Below, one piece after another: positions 1 to 6,792 of a stretch of 13,193 bases of DNA; position 1 is the first letter of the stretch; every line of letters starts with the position of its first letter. Under the pieces are notes generated by a model, which had not been told where the DNA came from, made no database searches, and saw nothing but the letters and a program-made list of their open reading frames with translations. Origin of the DNA: Rhodospirillales bacterium (GTDB taxonomy: Bacteria > Pseudomonadota > Alphaproteobacteria > SMXQ01); NCBI GenBank assembly GCA_024638585.1, contig JAHEKA010000026.1, forward strand, positions 1 to 13,193, read 5' to 3'. Both the position numbers and the translations under genes were made by a program.

Positions 1-40
1 GCCCCCTCGATACGCCGAAATCCTGATAAAAAAGGCCTGC

Positions 41-649
41 ATGGCCTTCACCGTGATGCTTCTCGCTGGGGTTGTCAGCCTCGGCGCCGGCACCGCGGCC
101 CATGCGGTGCAGGTCAATGACTTCCAAGGCCCCTATGAGATTCCCAACTGGACCACTAATGCGCCCTCCGGCGGAAGTGTCGTTCCCAACGGTGCCGTGC
201 CGGTCGATGAGATCGTCATTACCGAACCGGACGTACTTTCGACGGAACTCTCTTTTACCATTTCCGCGGCGGGACCAGGCACATTCTCGTTCGACTGGGT
301 CGTGACAAGTGTATTTGATGGCGGTCAAATCAATTTCTTTGCCTCAAGCGACCCTACTCCTACGGCCACAATCGATATTGGGCCGAGTTCCATTTCCGTC
401 AGCGGTCCTGCCTCCGGCAGCTGCGGACCGACATCGTGCTCTGGTAGTTTTTCGGCGTCGGTGGATCATCTCGATACTATCGGCTGGGTCGTTGCAAACA
501 CCCAATCGGAAGGTCCGGTCCAATGGACCATCTCCAACTTCAGCGCGCCCGTCCCCGTTCCGCCGGCCCTTCTCCTGTTCGTATCGGCGCTGGTGACCTT
601 GTTCGGCGTCGGACGGGTCCGCCGCCAGAGGGCGGCCGACACCGCCTAG
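41..649 (+). CDS. Secreted protein with PEP-CTERM/VPxPA-like C-terminal sorting signal
   Basis: A small exported protein of unknown function. From the ATG at 41 it has 202 residues. A hydrophobic segment (about 4-20) ends in AHA before VQVND, a good signal peptidase site near residue 22. The middle is rich in Ser, Gly, Thr and Pro and has two close cysteines (C128, C133). The C-terminus has the tripartite look of exosortase-sorted proteins: VPVPPA at 171-176, a hydrophobic span at 177-190, then the basic cluster RVRRQR at 192-197. Such proteins are known to be processed at the cell surface by an exosortase/archaeosortase-type enzyme; none is in this window. The start is uncertain: the frame stays open to base 2 and the preceding residues include KK, which would give a better signal-peptide n-region, so the true start may lie outside the window. 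AAGG at 32-35 is a weak Shine-Dalgarno sequence for the ATG at 41. Base composition looks less GC-rich than its neighbours. Function is not recognised. Confidence 0.75.
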   Translation: MAFTVMLLAGVVSLGAGTAAHAVQVNDFQGPYEIPNWTTNAPSGGSVVPNGAVPVDEIVITEPDVLSTELSFTISAAGPGTFSFDWVVTSVFDGGQINFFASSDPTPTATIDIGPSSISVSGPASGSCGPTSCSGSFSASVDHLDTIGWVVANTQSEGPVQWTISNFSAPVPVPPALLLFVSALVTLFGVGRVRRQRAADTA

Positions 650-671
650 GGCGAACGCCAAGCTACCTCCG

Positions 672-702
672 GGCCGGGTGGGCGGCACACCGCCCCCCGG
701 CC
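672..702. terminator. GC-rich hairpin between convergent genes
   Basis: The arm at 672-685 pairs with 690-702 as a 13-bp stem, with one bulged T at 679 and a CACA loop at 686-689. It lies 22 bases after the stop of the secreted-protein gene and 49 bases before the stop of the convergent hydrolase. No T-run follows on either strand, so it is not a classical intrinsic terminator. It could act as a bidirectional transcription barrier or mRNA 3'-end stabiliser; that role is inferred from position and stem strength. Confidence 0.45.
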
Positions 703-751
703 GCGCTTGACTGCCTCAAAGCGGGATCCCGCGTCCCGACGGTATTGCCCC

Positions 752-1444
752 TCAGGCGAGGACGCGCTTGAGGAAATCGAGCGTCTTGGCCCAGGAATCC
801 TTCTCTGCCTCTTCGCGGTACTGGGCGTCGCTCATGAAATTCTGAAACGCGTGACCGGCGCCGTCGTAGCGATGGAAATCGTGCTCGATGCCGAGCCGCG
901 TCAGTTCCGCATCGATCTTGTTGACGTCATCGGGCGATGGATTCTGGTCGTCGTTTCCGTAGAAACCGATCACCTCCCCCTTGATGCCGGGGAGCAGCTC
1001 GAACGCTGTCTTCTCGCCTTCCCCCCAGATCTTGAACATGTTGCCCGAGTAATAGGCCACCACCGCCTGAAACGCCGGATTGACCGAGGCCCCCAGATAG
1101 GCGACGCGCCCGCCCATGCAATGGCCGCCGATCGCCAGATTGCCGTTGCATTCGGATCTTCCCTTGAGGTGATCCACCGTGGCCGCCATGTCTTCGATGA
1201 TGTGCTTGTCGTTCAGCAAGGGGATCGGGTTTTCCGTATCGGCGGGCATGCGGTGAAACAGGTCGGGGACCGCGCCGATGAACCCGGCTGCGGCCAGGCG
1301 GTCGGCCCGGTCCTTGGTGAAATCGTCGATCCCGCCGCGGTGATGGGCCAGGACCACGGCCGGGAACGGTCCCGTGCCGTCGGGCATCGCCAGATAGAGG
1401 TCCATGGGCACGCCGCCCGAAGTGATGCTTTCCACTGTTGCCAT
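752..1444 (-). CDS. Dienelactone hydrolase family protein (alpha/beta hydrolase)
   Basis: A 230-residue cytoplasmic alpha/beta hydrolase of the dienelactone hydrolase family (carboxymethylenebutenolidase type), the usual length for the family. The nucleophile motif is GGHCMGG at 106-112, with Cys109 in place of the usual Ser, as in true dienelactone hydrolases. The acid is probably Asp166 in GNDDQNP (163-169) and the base His198 in GAGHAF (195-200). The segment AHHRGGIDDF (33-42) occupies the strand where classical DLH has a glutamate that tunes the cysteine; here the aligned residue appears to be His35, so the substrate may not be dienelactone. There is no signal peptide. The start ATG at 1444 is preceded by GGGAG with 9 bases of spacing. 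The gene stands alone, convergent with the secreted-protein gene and divergent from the oxygenase. Family assignment is firm; the exact reaction is unknown. Confidence 0.9.
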   Translation of the reverse strand: MATVESITSGGVPMDLYLAMPDGTGPFPAVVLAHHRGGIDDFTKDRADRLAAAGFIGAVPDLFHRMPADTENPIPLLNDKHIIEDMAATVDHLKGRSECNGNLAIGGHCMGGRVAYLGASVNPAFQAVVAYYSGNMFKIWGEGEKTAFELLPGIKGEVIGFYGNDDQNPSPDDVNKIDAELTRLGIEHDFHRYDGAGHAFQNFMSDAQYREEAEKDSWAKTLDFLKRVLA

Positions 1445-1559
1445 GATGCGTTTCTCCCAGGTTCAAGGTCGGCGCGCAGTCTAGTCGCGGGATGGGACCG
1501 CGTCAAAATCCCCGGGGTTCAGCGCGGCGGTGGGACAAATATGCCGCTGCCCTTGTCGC

Positions 1560-1590
1560 CGGCGCCCGCATCTGTTTTCATCGGCGCCCG
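1560..1590. repeat. Nine-base direct repeat in a divergent promoter region
   Basis: CGGCGCCCG occurs at 1560-1568 and again at 1582-1590, exactly 22 bases apart, about two helical turns. Each copy contains the palindrome GGCGCC, so the pair can also fold as a hairpin. It sits between the divergent hydrolase and oxygenase genes, 48 bases upstream of the oxygenase ATG. It may be an operator, but a GC-rich sequence yields such repeats by chance fairly often. No convincing -35/-10 pair was found in this intergenic stretch. Confidence 0.3.
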
Positions 1591-1638
1591 GGGCACCGAG
1601 TCCGGCCCCGCTGAGACCGTTGATCAGGTGTGCGCACA

Positions 1639-2292
1639 ATGTTCCAGAACAAGACGACCTTTCCCCTCTTCCCGACCACGGTTTGGGGGTTCAAGCTGCC
1701 CCCGGATGCGGCGGAACGCATCAAGGGTGACGTGACGGCGAAGTTGGACACATTGATCGCCGCGGCACCCAAGACCGGGAACCCGTTCCTGCAAACCGAG
1801 CACGATTTCCATACCTTGCCGGAAATGCAGGAGCTCATGGGCTATTTCAACGAGGCCGTTGCAGAAGTGATCGCTGCCCTTGCCCCTAAGGCCACGGAAA
1901 TGGAGATCACCGGATGCTGGGCCAATGTCCACCCCGCCAGTAGCCTCCACCGCGCGCACAGTCATCCCAATAATTTCCTGAGCGCGGTCTATTACATGAC
2001 GGTCCCGCCGGATGGAAACCAGATCGCCTTTTTCGATCCGCGCATGCAGCACTACATCCTGACCCCCGCCGTGGCCCAGTCCAACGCCTATAATTCGGAG
2101 CACCTGTTTTTCGAGGTCGAGGAGGGCATGTTGATCCTGTTTCCCTCCTGGCTGGTCCATCAGGTTCCGGCCGGGGACGGCGATGCGTCCCGCATCAGCA
2201 TCGCCTTCAACGTCAATTTCAAGGATTTTTGCGCCACCGTGAGCCCGCCCAACTGGGTGCCCAACGTGCCGACCCATCCGGACGGTTCTTGA
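1639..2292 (+). CDS. TIGR02466-type putative 2OG-Fe(II) oxygenase
   Basis: A 217-residue soluble protein resembling the TIGR02466/PF13759 group of putative 2-oxoglutarate-Fe(II) oxygenases. The jelly-roll core carries WANVHPASSLHRAHSHP (94-110), then NNFLSAVYYMTVP and FFDPR (131-135), and finally GMLILFPSWLVHQVP (163-177) with RISIAFN (185-191). In this fold the metal is expected on histidines of the HRAHSH segment (His107 or His109) and on His174, with Arg185 as the likely 2-oxoglutarate carboxylate anchor; these assignments come from family pattern, not structure. I chose ATG 1639 over the in-frame GTG at 1630 because AGG at 1626-1628 lies 10 bases from the ATG but only 1 base from the GTG. 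It is a single-gene unit, divergent from the hydrolase and converging on the amidase with 30 bases between stops. Substrate is unknown. Confidence 0.8.
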   Translation: MFQNKTTFPLFPTTVWGFKLPPDAAERIKGDVTAKLDTLIAAAPKTGNPFLQTEHDFHTLPEMQELMGYFNEAVAEVIAALAPKATEMEITGCWANVHPASSLHRAHSHPNNFLSAVYYMTVPPDGNQIAFFDPRMQHYILTPAVAQSNAYNSEHLFFEVEEGMLILFPSWLVHQVPAGDGDASRISIAFNVNFKDFCATVSPPNWVPNVPTHPDGS

Positions 2293-2322
2293 TCGGCCAG
2301 GTCGGCATGGGCCGGTGATAAT

Positions 2323-3705
2323 TCAGAACTCTTTCGCCCGGTAGGCCCGATCCAGCCACAATCCGGCGGCCATCAGGGATGCGTCTTCGCCGACGAACCC
2401 CTGGACCTCGAGGCCGAGCGGCAGGCCGTCCGCCGCCATCAGCGGCAGGCTGACGACCGGGTTGCCGGCCAGGCTTGAGGCCCATTGATAGACCGAAGAG
2501 CCGGTGGAGGAGAGGCCCTCGGGCGCCGGGCCGGTGGCGCCGGGCGTGATCATGAAGACACCGTCCTGGGCCAGCCCGGCGAGGCGTTCTCGGTAGTCCC
2601 GGCGGTAGGCCAGCGCCGCCTCGTAATCGGTAAGCGCCACGTCGAGGCGCCTCAATCCGCGCGCCACCGTAAGCGGATCGAAGGCATCGGTTTCGGTTTC
2701 CTGATCGGCTTCCACCAGCATGGTCAGTGGCCAGCGCGTCTCGTAATCGGCGATGGTGCCAAGCGCATTTCCGGCCGTCTCCAATTCCTCTTCCAGGGCG
2801 GCCCAGGTGGGATCGTCGCCCGCGCGCATCACGGCGACGCCGGCGCCCTCGATCCGCTCGAGAAGATCTTCGTAAGACTGCCGCGCCGACGCCTCGGTGC
2901 GATCCCAGCCCGCCGCTTCCATGCGCACCAGGGTCCGGGGCTTGGCCGGCGTCGGCGGCGCGGCGGGCCCCTTCAGCGCCCGGTGGCCCGGGTGCGGGCC
3001 GGCGCTTCGGCCAAGGGTGTGGGCGACGATCCAGGCATCGATCAGGCCGCCCGCCAGCACGCCGACATGGGTATTGGTGGGCTGGCTGCCGCCATCGCCG
3101 CCGCGGTGGATGGTGCCGTGACCCGGCTTGAAGGCATAGACGCCGCAGAAGCTCGCGGGCCGCGTGAGAGACCCCCGACCCTGGGAGCCGATGGCGGCGG
3201 GCACCATGGCGGCACCCACGGCGGCGGCGGAACCAGACGACGATCCCCCCGGCGTGCGCGACGCATCCCAAGGATTGGTGGTGGCGGCGGGCGGGCCGAA
3301 GCCGAGCTCGGGCAGCGCCGTCTTGCCGACCAGCGCCGCGCCGCTCTTGCGCAGCGCATGAACGATGGCGGCATCCCGGGCGGGCGGGTGTTCGGCCAAG
3401 GCCGCGGCGCCCCATCCTGTCGGCAGGTCGCGGGTCTCGAACACGTCCTTGACGGCGATCGGCAGCCCATCGATGGGCGAGAGGACCGTGCCGTCGCGGT
3501 AGCGCTTGGCCGCCGCCTCGGCCTGCACCATGGCCGCGCTCAGATTGGCGGCGACGAAGGCCTTGACCACGGGTTCCCGTTCGGTGATGCGCGCCAGGCA
3601 GCGCTCCAGATACTTGACGGGCGTATCCGCGCCGCTTTTGAAATCGGTTGCCGCGTCGTGGAAGGTGAGGCGGAGGGCCGTCCTCGGATCATAGGCGGAA
3701 TTCAT
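2323..3705 (-). CDS. Amidase signature family amidase
   Basis: A 460-residue cytoplasmic amidase of the amidase-signature family, full length. These enzymes hydrolyse amides to acid and ammonia or amine through a Ser-cisSer-Lys triad. The triad is visible: Lys86 in PIAVKDVFET, cis-Ser155 in TPGGSSSGSAAA (151-162) and nucleophile Ser179 in GSQGRGSLTRPASFCG (173-188). The K-to-cisSer (69) and cisSer-to-Ser (24) spacings match those of malonamidase E2. The core reads GSQ..GS.xRPA rather than GTDTGGSIRxPA, placing it in the GSQT-type subgroup; Arg177 at the usual small-residue position is less common. The region after about residue 205 is weakly conserved, so the substrate cannot be inferred. The start ATG (3705-3703) overlaps the stop of the upstream SDR as ATGA, implying translational coupling. 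The frame is open upstream of this ATG, but that stretch lies inside the SDR gene and is not coding. Confidence 0.92.
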   Translation of the reverse strand: MNSAYDPRTALRLTFHDAATDFKSGADTPVKYLERCLARITEREPVVKAFVAANLSAAMVQAEAAAKRYRDGTVLSPIDGLPIAVKDVFETRDLPTGWGAAALAEHPPARDAAIVHALRKSGAALVGKTALPELGFGPPAATTNPWDASRTPGGSSSGSAAAVGAAMVPAAIGSQGRGSLTRPASFCGVYAFKPGHGTIHRGGDGGSQPTNTHVGVLAGGLIDAWIVAHTLGRSAGPHPGHRALKGPAAPPTPAKPRTLVRMEAAGWDRTEASARQSYEDLLERIEGAGVAVMRAGDDPTWAALEEELETAGNALGTIADYETRWPLTMLVEADQETETDAFDPLTVARGLRRLDVALTDYEAALAYRRDYRERLAGLAQDGVFMITPGATGPAPEGLSSTGSSVYQWASSLAGNPVVSLPLMAADGLPLGLEVQGFVGEDASLMAAGLWLDRAYRAKEF

Positions 3706-4577
3706 GATGCTTCCGGGGCGGTCCAGGCTGCGGCGATCGTAGAGTTGCGCCGGGGCTGGGCGAAGATCGGCAGCTCGCGCGCGGCTTCCGCGGCTTGGGC
3801 CGGGGCAAGGTCCGCATCCCATCTGGCGGCGTTGAAGCGGCAGCCCGAGTAGGCGGCAGAGGCATCGGAGGCAAGCCATACCGCCGGCGGTCCCATGTCC
3901 TCGGGCGCATAGACCGGGCGGCCCGCCTCCCGCGCCCGGGGCACCGCGGTCGGCCGGGAAAAGGTCGTGTCGGTCAGACCGCCGGGCAAAAGCGCGTTGA
4001 CCGTGACGCCGGTTCCCGCAAGTTCCTGAGCCCAGATCAGGGTCATGGCGTCCAGCGCCGCCTTGGACGGACCATAGGGCGAATTGTTGGGCCCGATCAT
4101 CGATTGGCCGGATTTCGAGAGGTTGATGACGCGCCCCCAACCGGCGGCGACCATGTGGGGGACCGCGGCCCGGGCCATCAGGAAGGGGCCGTTGACGTTG
4201 GTGTCGATCAGCCGGCGCCAGGCTTCAACGTCGTTCTTCCAGAAGGGATCGCGGCCCTGACGCACGTTCTTCATGCCGAGGCCCGCGTTGTTGATCAGGA
4301 TGTCGATGGCGCCGAAGCCCGCAATGGTCTCGGCCACCGCCGTCCAGCAGGCATGGGCGTCGGTGACGTCGGCGGTGAGGCCACGGCCGCAGCTTTGCCG
4401 TCCCGCGATCTCGTCGATTTCTTTTTCGGTGACGCGCAGCTCGGCGGGCGAGGCAGACGACGTCACCACGACACCCTTGGCCCCGGCAGCCGCGAGCGCC
4501 AATGCCATGGCCCTTCCCATGCCCCGGCCGCCGCCGGTGATCAGCGCCACCTTCCCGGCAAGTTCCCCCTGCTCCAT
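3702..4577 (-). CDS. SDR family NAD(P)-dependent oxidoreductase
   Basis: A 291-residue short-chain dehydrogenase/reductase that should interconvert an alcohol and a ketone using NAD(P). The Rossmann motif TGGGRGMG is at 14-21, the structural NNAG at 96-99, Asn127 in DTNVNGPF, and YGPSK at 168-172 gives catalytic Tyr168 and Lys172. The catalytic Ser is Ser154 or Ser156 in INLSKSGQS. After the usual GG (199-200) substrate loop it carries LASDASA and a longer tail from about 245 instead of the typical short GG end, a feature of an SDR subgroup with an extended C-terminus. Start ATG at 4577 is supported by GGGGAG (4592-4587 on the minus strand) with 9-base spacing; an in-frame upstream start would add 14 residues without homologous character. 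It is first in a two-gene operon with the amidase (ATGA overlap) and divergent from a D-2-hydroxyacid dehydrogenase. Substrate unknown. Confidence 0.9.
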   Translation of the reverse strand: MEQGELAGKVALITGGGRGMGRAMALALAAAGAKGVVVTSSASPAELRVTEKEIDEIAGRQSCGRGLTADVTDAHACWTAVAETIAGFGAIDILINNAGLGMKNVRQGRDPFWKNDVEAWRRLIDTNVNGPFLMARAAVPHMVAAGWGRVINLSKSGQSMIGPNNSPYGPSKAALDAMTLIWAQELAGTGVTVNALLPGGLTDTTFSRPTAVPRAREAGRPVYAPEDMGPPAVWLASDASAAYSGCRFNAARWDADLAPAQAAEAARELPIFAQPRRNSTIAAAWTAPEAS

Positions 4578-4621
4578 GGCCGTCTTCTCCCCGATGAGCG
4601 CGGCGCATGGGCCCCGCAAGA

Positions 4622-4650
4622 TTGAACTCAGCTTAGAGACAGCCTATGAC
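4622..4650 (+). promoter_or_regulatory. Candidate sigma-70 promoter for the first D-2-hydroxyacid dehydrogenase
   Basis: TTGAAC (4622-4627) and TATGAC (4645-4650) are separated by exactly 17 bases in the 143-base gap between the divergent SDR and dehydrogenase genes. Each hexamer matches 4 of 6 consensus positions. It would leave a leader of about 65 bases before the ATG at 4721. On the minus strand a weaker TTGTCG-N17-TAAGCT overlaps the same bases and could serve the SDR-amidase operon, so one site might control both. Prediction only. Confidence 0.4.
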
Positions 4651-4706
4651 TCCGACAAGTGGGGCGCCGCGTCCGCGAAACGGGCGCCCGAAACAATCCA
4701 AGGGCC

Positions 4707-4714
4707 GGGGAGGA
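4707..4714 (+). promoter_or_regulatory. Ribosome binding site deciding the start at 4721
   Basis: GGGGAGGA lies 6 bases upstream of the ATG at 4721, a near-ideal Shine-Dalgarno. It argues for that start and against the in-frame ATG at 4646, which would add 25 residues of Pro/Arg/Gly-rich sequence lying over the candidate promoter. Confidence 0.8.
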
Positions 4715-4720
4715 CCGCCC

Positions 4721-5722
4721 ATGACCTTGCGCATCGCCCAATTCGTGCGCGGCCACAACGATGTGATCGACGCGGAATTCCTCGCCGAATTTCCAGACGT
4801 CGAAGCGGCCAAGGCCGGGACCCTTGAGGAATTCGCGGACGCCATCCAGGGCGCCGAGGTGCTGCATGTCTTCAACTCCGCCTTCACGCCGGAATTTGCA
4901 AGCCTGTTGCGGCAAAAGGGCACGGCGCTGAAATGGATCCAGTTCACCACCGTCGGCATCGATATCGCGCTTGAGGCCGGCCTGCCCGAGGGCGTGACCA
5001 TCACCAATACCGGCGACGTCAGCCAGCGGGTGCTGGCGGGCCACGCCATGGCGTTGATGCTGGGGGTGATGCGGGGATTCCATGCCTATGAGCCCTTCCG
5101 CGCCGCCCATAGCTGGGCGCGGGAGAAGATGTCGCCTGAGATGATCTCGCCCGAAGGCGCCACCATGGTGATCCTCGGCCAGGGGCGGATCGGCCAGGAC
5201 ATCGCCCGCAAGGCCAAGGGTTTCGACATGGAGGTGATCTGCGTCACCCGCGCGCCTGCGCCCGCCGTCCCGTTCATCGACCGGGTGGTGGCGCGGGACA
5301 AGGCGGCCGAGGTCCTGCCCCTGGCCGATGTGGTGATGGTGGCGATGCCGCTGGATGAGACCACCGAGGGCTTCCTGACGGCGGCGCTGATCGGGCAATT
5401 GAAGGATACCGCGATCCTGGTCAACATCTCCCGCGGCAAGGTGGTCGACGAGGCGGCGCTGGCCGACGCCTTGGCCTCCGGCCGCATCAAGGGGGCGGGG
5501 CTGGATGCCTTCGGCGAAGAGCCGCTTGGCGCCGACAGCCCGTTTTGGGACCTGCCCAACGTCCTGATGACGCCCCATGTCGGCGGCCAGGGCGGGGCCG
5601 AGCTCCGAACGCGGCTCAGTGAACTCATTCGCGAGAACACGCGCCGTTACATCTCAGGCGAACCGCTGAAGCACGTGGTGATGACGCCCGACGGCAAGCT
5701 TGCCGGTTTTACCGGCGCGTGA
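4721..5722 (+). CDS. D-isomer-specific 2-hydroxyacid dehydrogenase (copy 1)
   Basis: A 333-residue cytoplasmic dehydrogenase of the D-2-hydroxyacid dehydrogenase family, which reduces 2-keto acids to D-2-hydroxy acids or the reverse. The cofactor loop GQGRIG is at 153-158. The catalytic set is Arg238 (NISRG), Glu267 (GEEPL) and His286 (TPHVGG); the 29-residue Arg-to-Glu spacing is that of phosphoglycerate dehydrogenase. The strand after the glycine loop ends VICVTR (Arg177) with no acidic residue, which favours NADP(H), as in glyoxylate/hydroxypyruvate reductases; this is inference. A hairpin (GCCGGT-TTT-ACCGGC, 5702-5716) covers the last codons. It is transcribed alone, divergent from the SDR-amidase pair. 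It shares architecture and several motif phrases (FTT.GID near 75-81) with the second dehydrogenase at 9929-10903, so the two are clear family paralogues, not recent duplicates. Confidence 0.93.
   Translation: MTLRIAQFVRGHNDVIDAEFLAEFPDVEAAKAGTLEEFADAIQGAEVLHVFNSAFTPEFASLLRQKGTALKWIQFTTVGIDIALEAGLPEGVTITNTGDVSQRVLAGHAMALMLGVMRGFHAYEPFRAAHSWAREKMSPEMISPEGATMVILGQGRIGQDIARKAKGFDMEVICVTRAPAPAVPFIDRVVARDKAAEVLPLADVVMVAMPLDETTEGFLTAALIGQLKDTAILVNISRGKVVDEAALADALASGRIKGAGLDAFGEEPLGADSPFWDLPNVLMTPHVGGQGGAELRTRLSELIRENTRRYISGEPLKHVVMTPDGKLAGFTGA
5702..5716 (+). other. Perfect hairpin at the 3' end of the dehydrogenase gene
   Basis: GCCGGT and ACCGGC form a 6-bp stem with a TTT loop, ending just before the stop codon at 5720-5722. 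There is no downstream T-run. It might protect the mRNA 3' end, but it could also be a coincidence of codons. Confidence 0.3.
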
Positions 5723-5818
5723 TCCGGAAATCGCGCGAAGGGCACCGACCCCTCACCGGGTCAGGAGGGATGGCGCGCGCCGATGGTGCCATGGAAAGAG
5801 CGGAAATTCGCGAACCCG

Positions 5819-5846
5819 ATGTCCGCTTTCGGCCCAACGCGGACAT
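5819..5846. repeat. Palindromic intergenic repeat, candidate dispersed element
   Basis: ATGTCCGC (5819-5826) and GCGGACAT (5839-5846) are perfect 8-bp inverted arms around a 12-base loop, in the 160-base non-coding gap between two convergent genes. Read on the plus strand in one frame the unit gives DVRFRPNADM. From memory, intergenic repeats in Bradyrhizobium and related alphaproteobacteria often translate spuriously as HVRFGPIADI-like phrases, and this looks like a member or relic of that family. The recollection is not verified. It may also act as a bidirectional 3'-end hairpin for the flanking genes, although it lacks T-runs. Confidence 0.5.
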
Positions 5847-5882
5847 GAGATCAATGCTCATCCGGGCCGTCCACGCCGATAT

Positions 5883-6677
5883 CTACTCAGTGATGTCGAG
5901 CAGGATCCCGTCGATATCGGCCATGTGGAACGCGCCGATGGAGCTGCGGCGCAACATCTCGAGCCGGGCGGCGCCTTCCCGACCGCCGCCTACCGGCGAC
6001 GGCGCGATCAGTGGATTGTTAGCGGAGATTTCCTCGACGTCGTTCTGGAAGGCGGCCATGTCTTCGACCTTGAAGCCGAGGTAGTCGAGGCCAGGGCCGA
6101 CGATGCCGGTGTCGGCGTAATCGTCGAGGTCCCACTGCATGATCATCATGGTCACGCGGCCATCGGTCAAGCCGTAGGCGCCGTCGGGAACCGGCCCGTT
6201 GGTCGGCTTGAGATCGAAGACCTCGGTATAGAATTCAGCCATCTCTTGGGCATGCATGGTGCGCAGCCCGAAATGGCTGATGGTGCGAGGCTGTTCCCAA
6301 TCGTTATGGGTGTAGACGTCCTTCATGTTATCGCCGCCGGCTTCGGTAAGGTCGAAGACGTTGCCATCCGGATCATGGGTCGAGCAGTTCGCGAACTGCC
6401 GTACGGTGGGCCGCTTGAGGACCTTGACGCCCCGCGACTTGAGCTCGTCCACCACTTCTTCCAGTTTGTCGACCTGAATGCCGTAATGATCGAAACGGCC
6501 GGGACGGCCGGGACGCCTGGGGTTGATGTTCATACCGACATACCCGTCGCCGATACAAATCGACCGGGTGGGCTTTCCGTCGGGTGACGTCTTCATCCCG
6601 AAATAGGACTCGTAGAATTTGGATTGGACCGCGTAGTTGCCGCTCTGCATCGCGACATGATTGATCTTCGAAGCCAT
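5883..6677 (-). CDS. VOC superfamily protein with two glyoxalase/extradiol-dioxygenase-like modules
   Basis: A 264-residue cytoplasmic protein of two vicinal-oxygen-chelate modules (about 3-113 and 131-264), similar in size to small extradiol dioxygenases. Module 1 has a complete likely metal triad: His7 (INHVAM), His64 (FDHYGIQV) and Glu112 (FDLTE). Module 2 has His135 (ISHFGLRT) and the terminal Glu264 (LLDITE), but the middle ligand aligns to Tyr199 (LDYLGFKV). Classical type I extradiol dioxygenases bind iron in the C-terminal module, so this pattern argues against a routine catechol dioxygenase call. The start ATG at 6677 has GGGAAG a few bases upstream. It is last in a minus-strand run after the amidohydrolase and M20 genes, but a 201-base gap with a possible promoter of its own separates it. 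Reaction unknown; an isomerase, lyase or dioxygenase are all possible. Confidence 0.85.
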   Translation of the reverse strand: MASKINHVAMQSGNYAVQSKFYESYFGMKTSPDGKPTRSICIGDGYVGMNINPRRPGRPGRFDHYGIQVDKLEEVVDELKSRGVKVLKRPTVRQFANCSTHDPDGNVFDLTEAGGDNMKDVYTHNDWEQPRTISHFGLRTMHAQEMAEFYTEVFDLKPTNGPVPDGAYGLTDGRVTMMIMQWDLDDYADTGIVGPGLDYLGFKVEDMAAFQNDVEEISANNPLIAPSPVGGGREGAARLEMLRRSSIGAFHMADIDGILLDITE

Positions 6678-6763
6678 CGCTTCCCACCATTTTGAACCTG
6701 GTTACGGCCGGGGCTCTATCTCTGCCCACAGTCGCTGCGGCCGTTCTATGGCCCTTTGAAAGA

Positions 6764-6792
6764 ATCATAGATGAAGACGATGCGGATGCCCA
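6764..6792 (-). promoter_or_regulatory. Candidate promoter for the VOC gene
   Basis: On the minus strand TGGGCA (6792-6787) and TATGAT (6769-6764) are spaced by 17 bases, matching 4 and 5 of 6 consensus positions. They lie in the 201-base gap between the M20 stop and the VOC start and would give a leader of about 80 bases. I see no gene or convincing terminator in that gap. Confidence 0.33.

Noticed and set aside
707..1735. Long plus-strand open frame of 342 codons
   Set aside because: It runs antisense across the dienelactone-hydrolase gene and its translation is Arg/His/Gly-biased with no domain; the minus-strand gene has clear catalytic motifs.
2293..2322. Possible terminator between the oxygenase and amidase stops
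   Set aside because: Only a 5-bp CGGCC/GGCCG pairing with a long loop and no T-run; not distinguishable from chance.
2485..3852. Plus-strand open frame of 455 codons
   Set aside because: Antisense shadow of the amidase and SDR genes, produced by high GC at third codon positions; composition is Gly/Arg/Ala-rich and low in complexity.
3706..4140. Possible N-terminal extension of the amidase (open frame continues upstream)
   Set aside because: The region encodes the SDR C-terminal half in another frame, and the amidase homology begins right after the ATG at 3705 with the ATGA overlap.
5747..5762. Short hairpin GACCC/GGGTC after dehydrogenase copy 1
   Set aside because: Five base pairs with a 6-base loop and no T-run; too weak to call a terminator.
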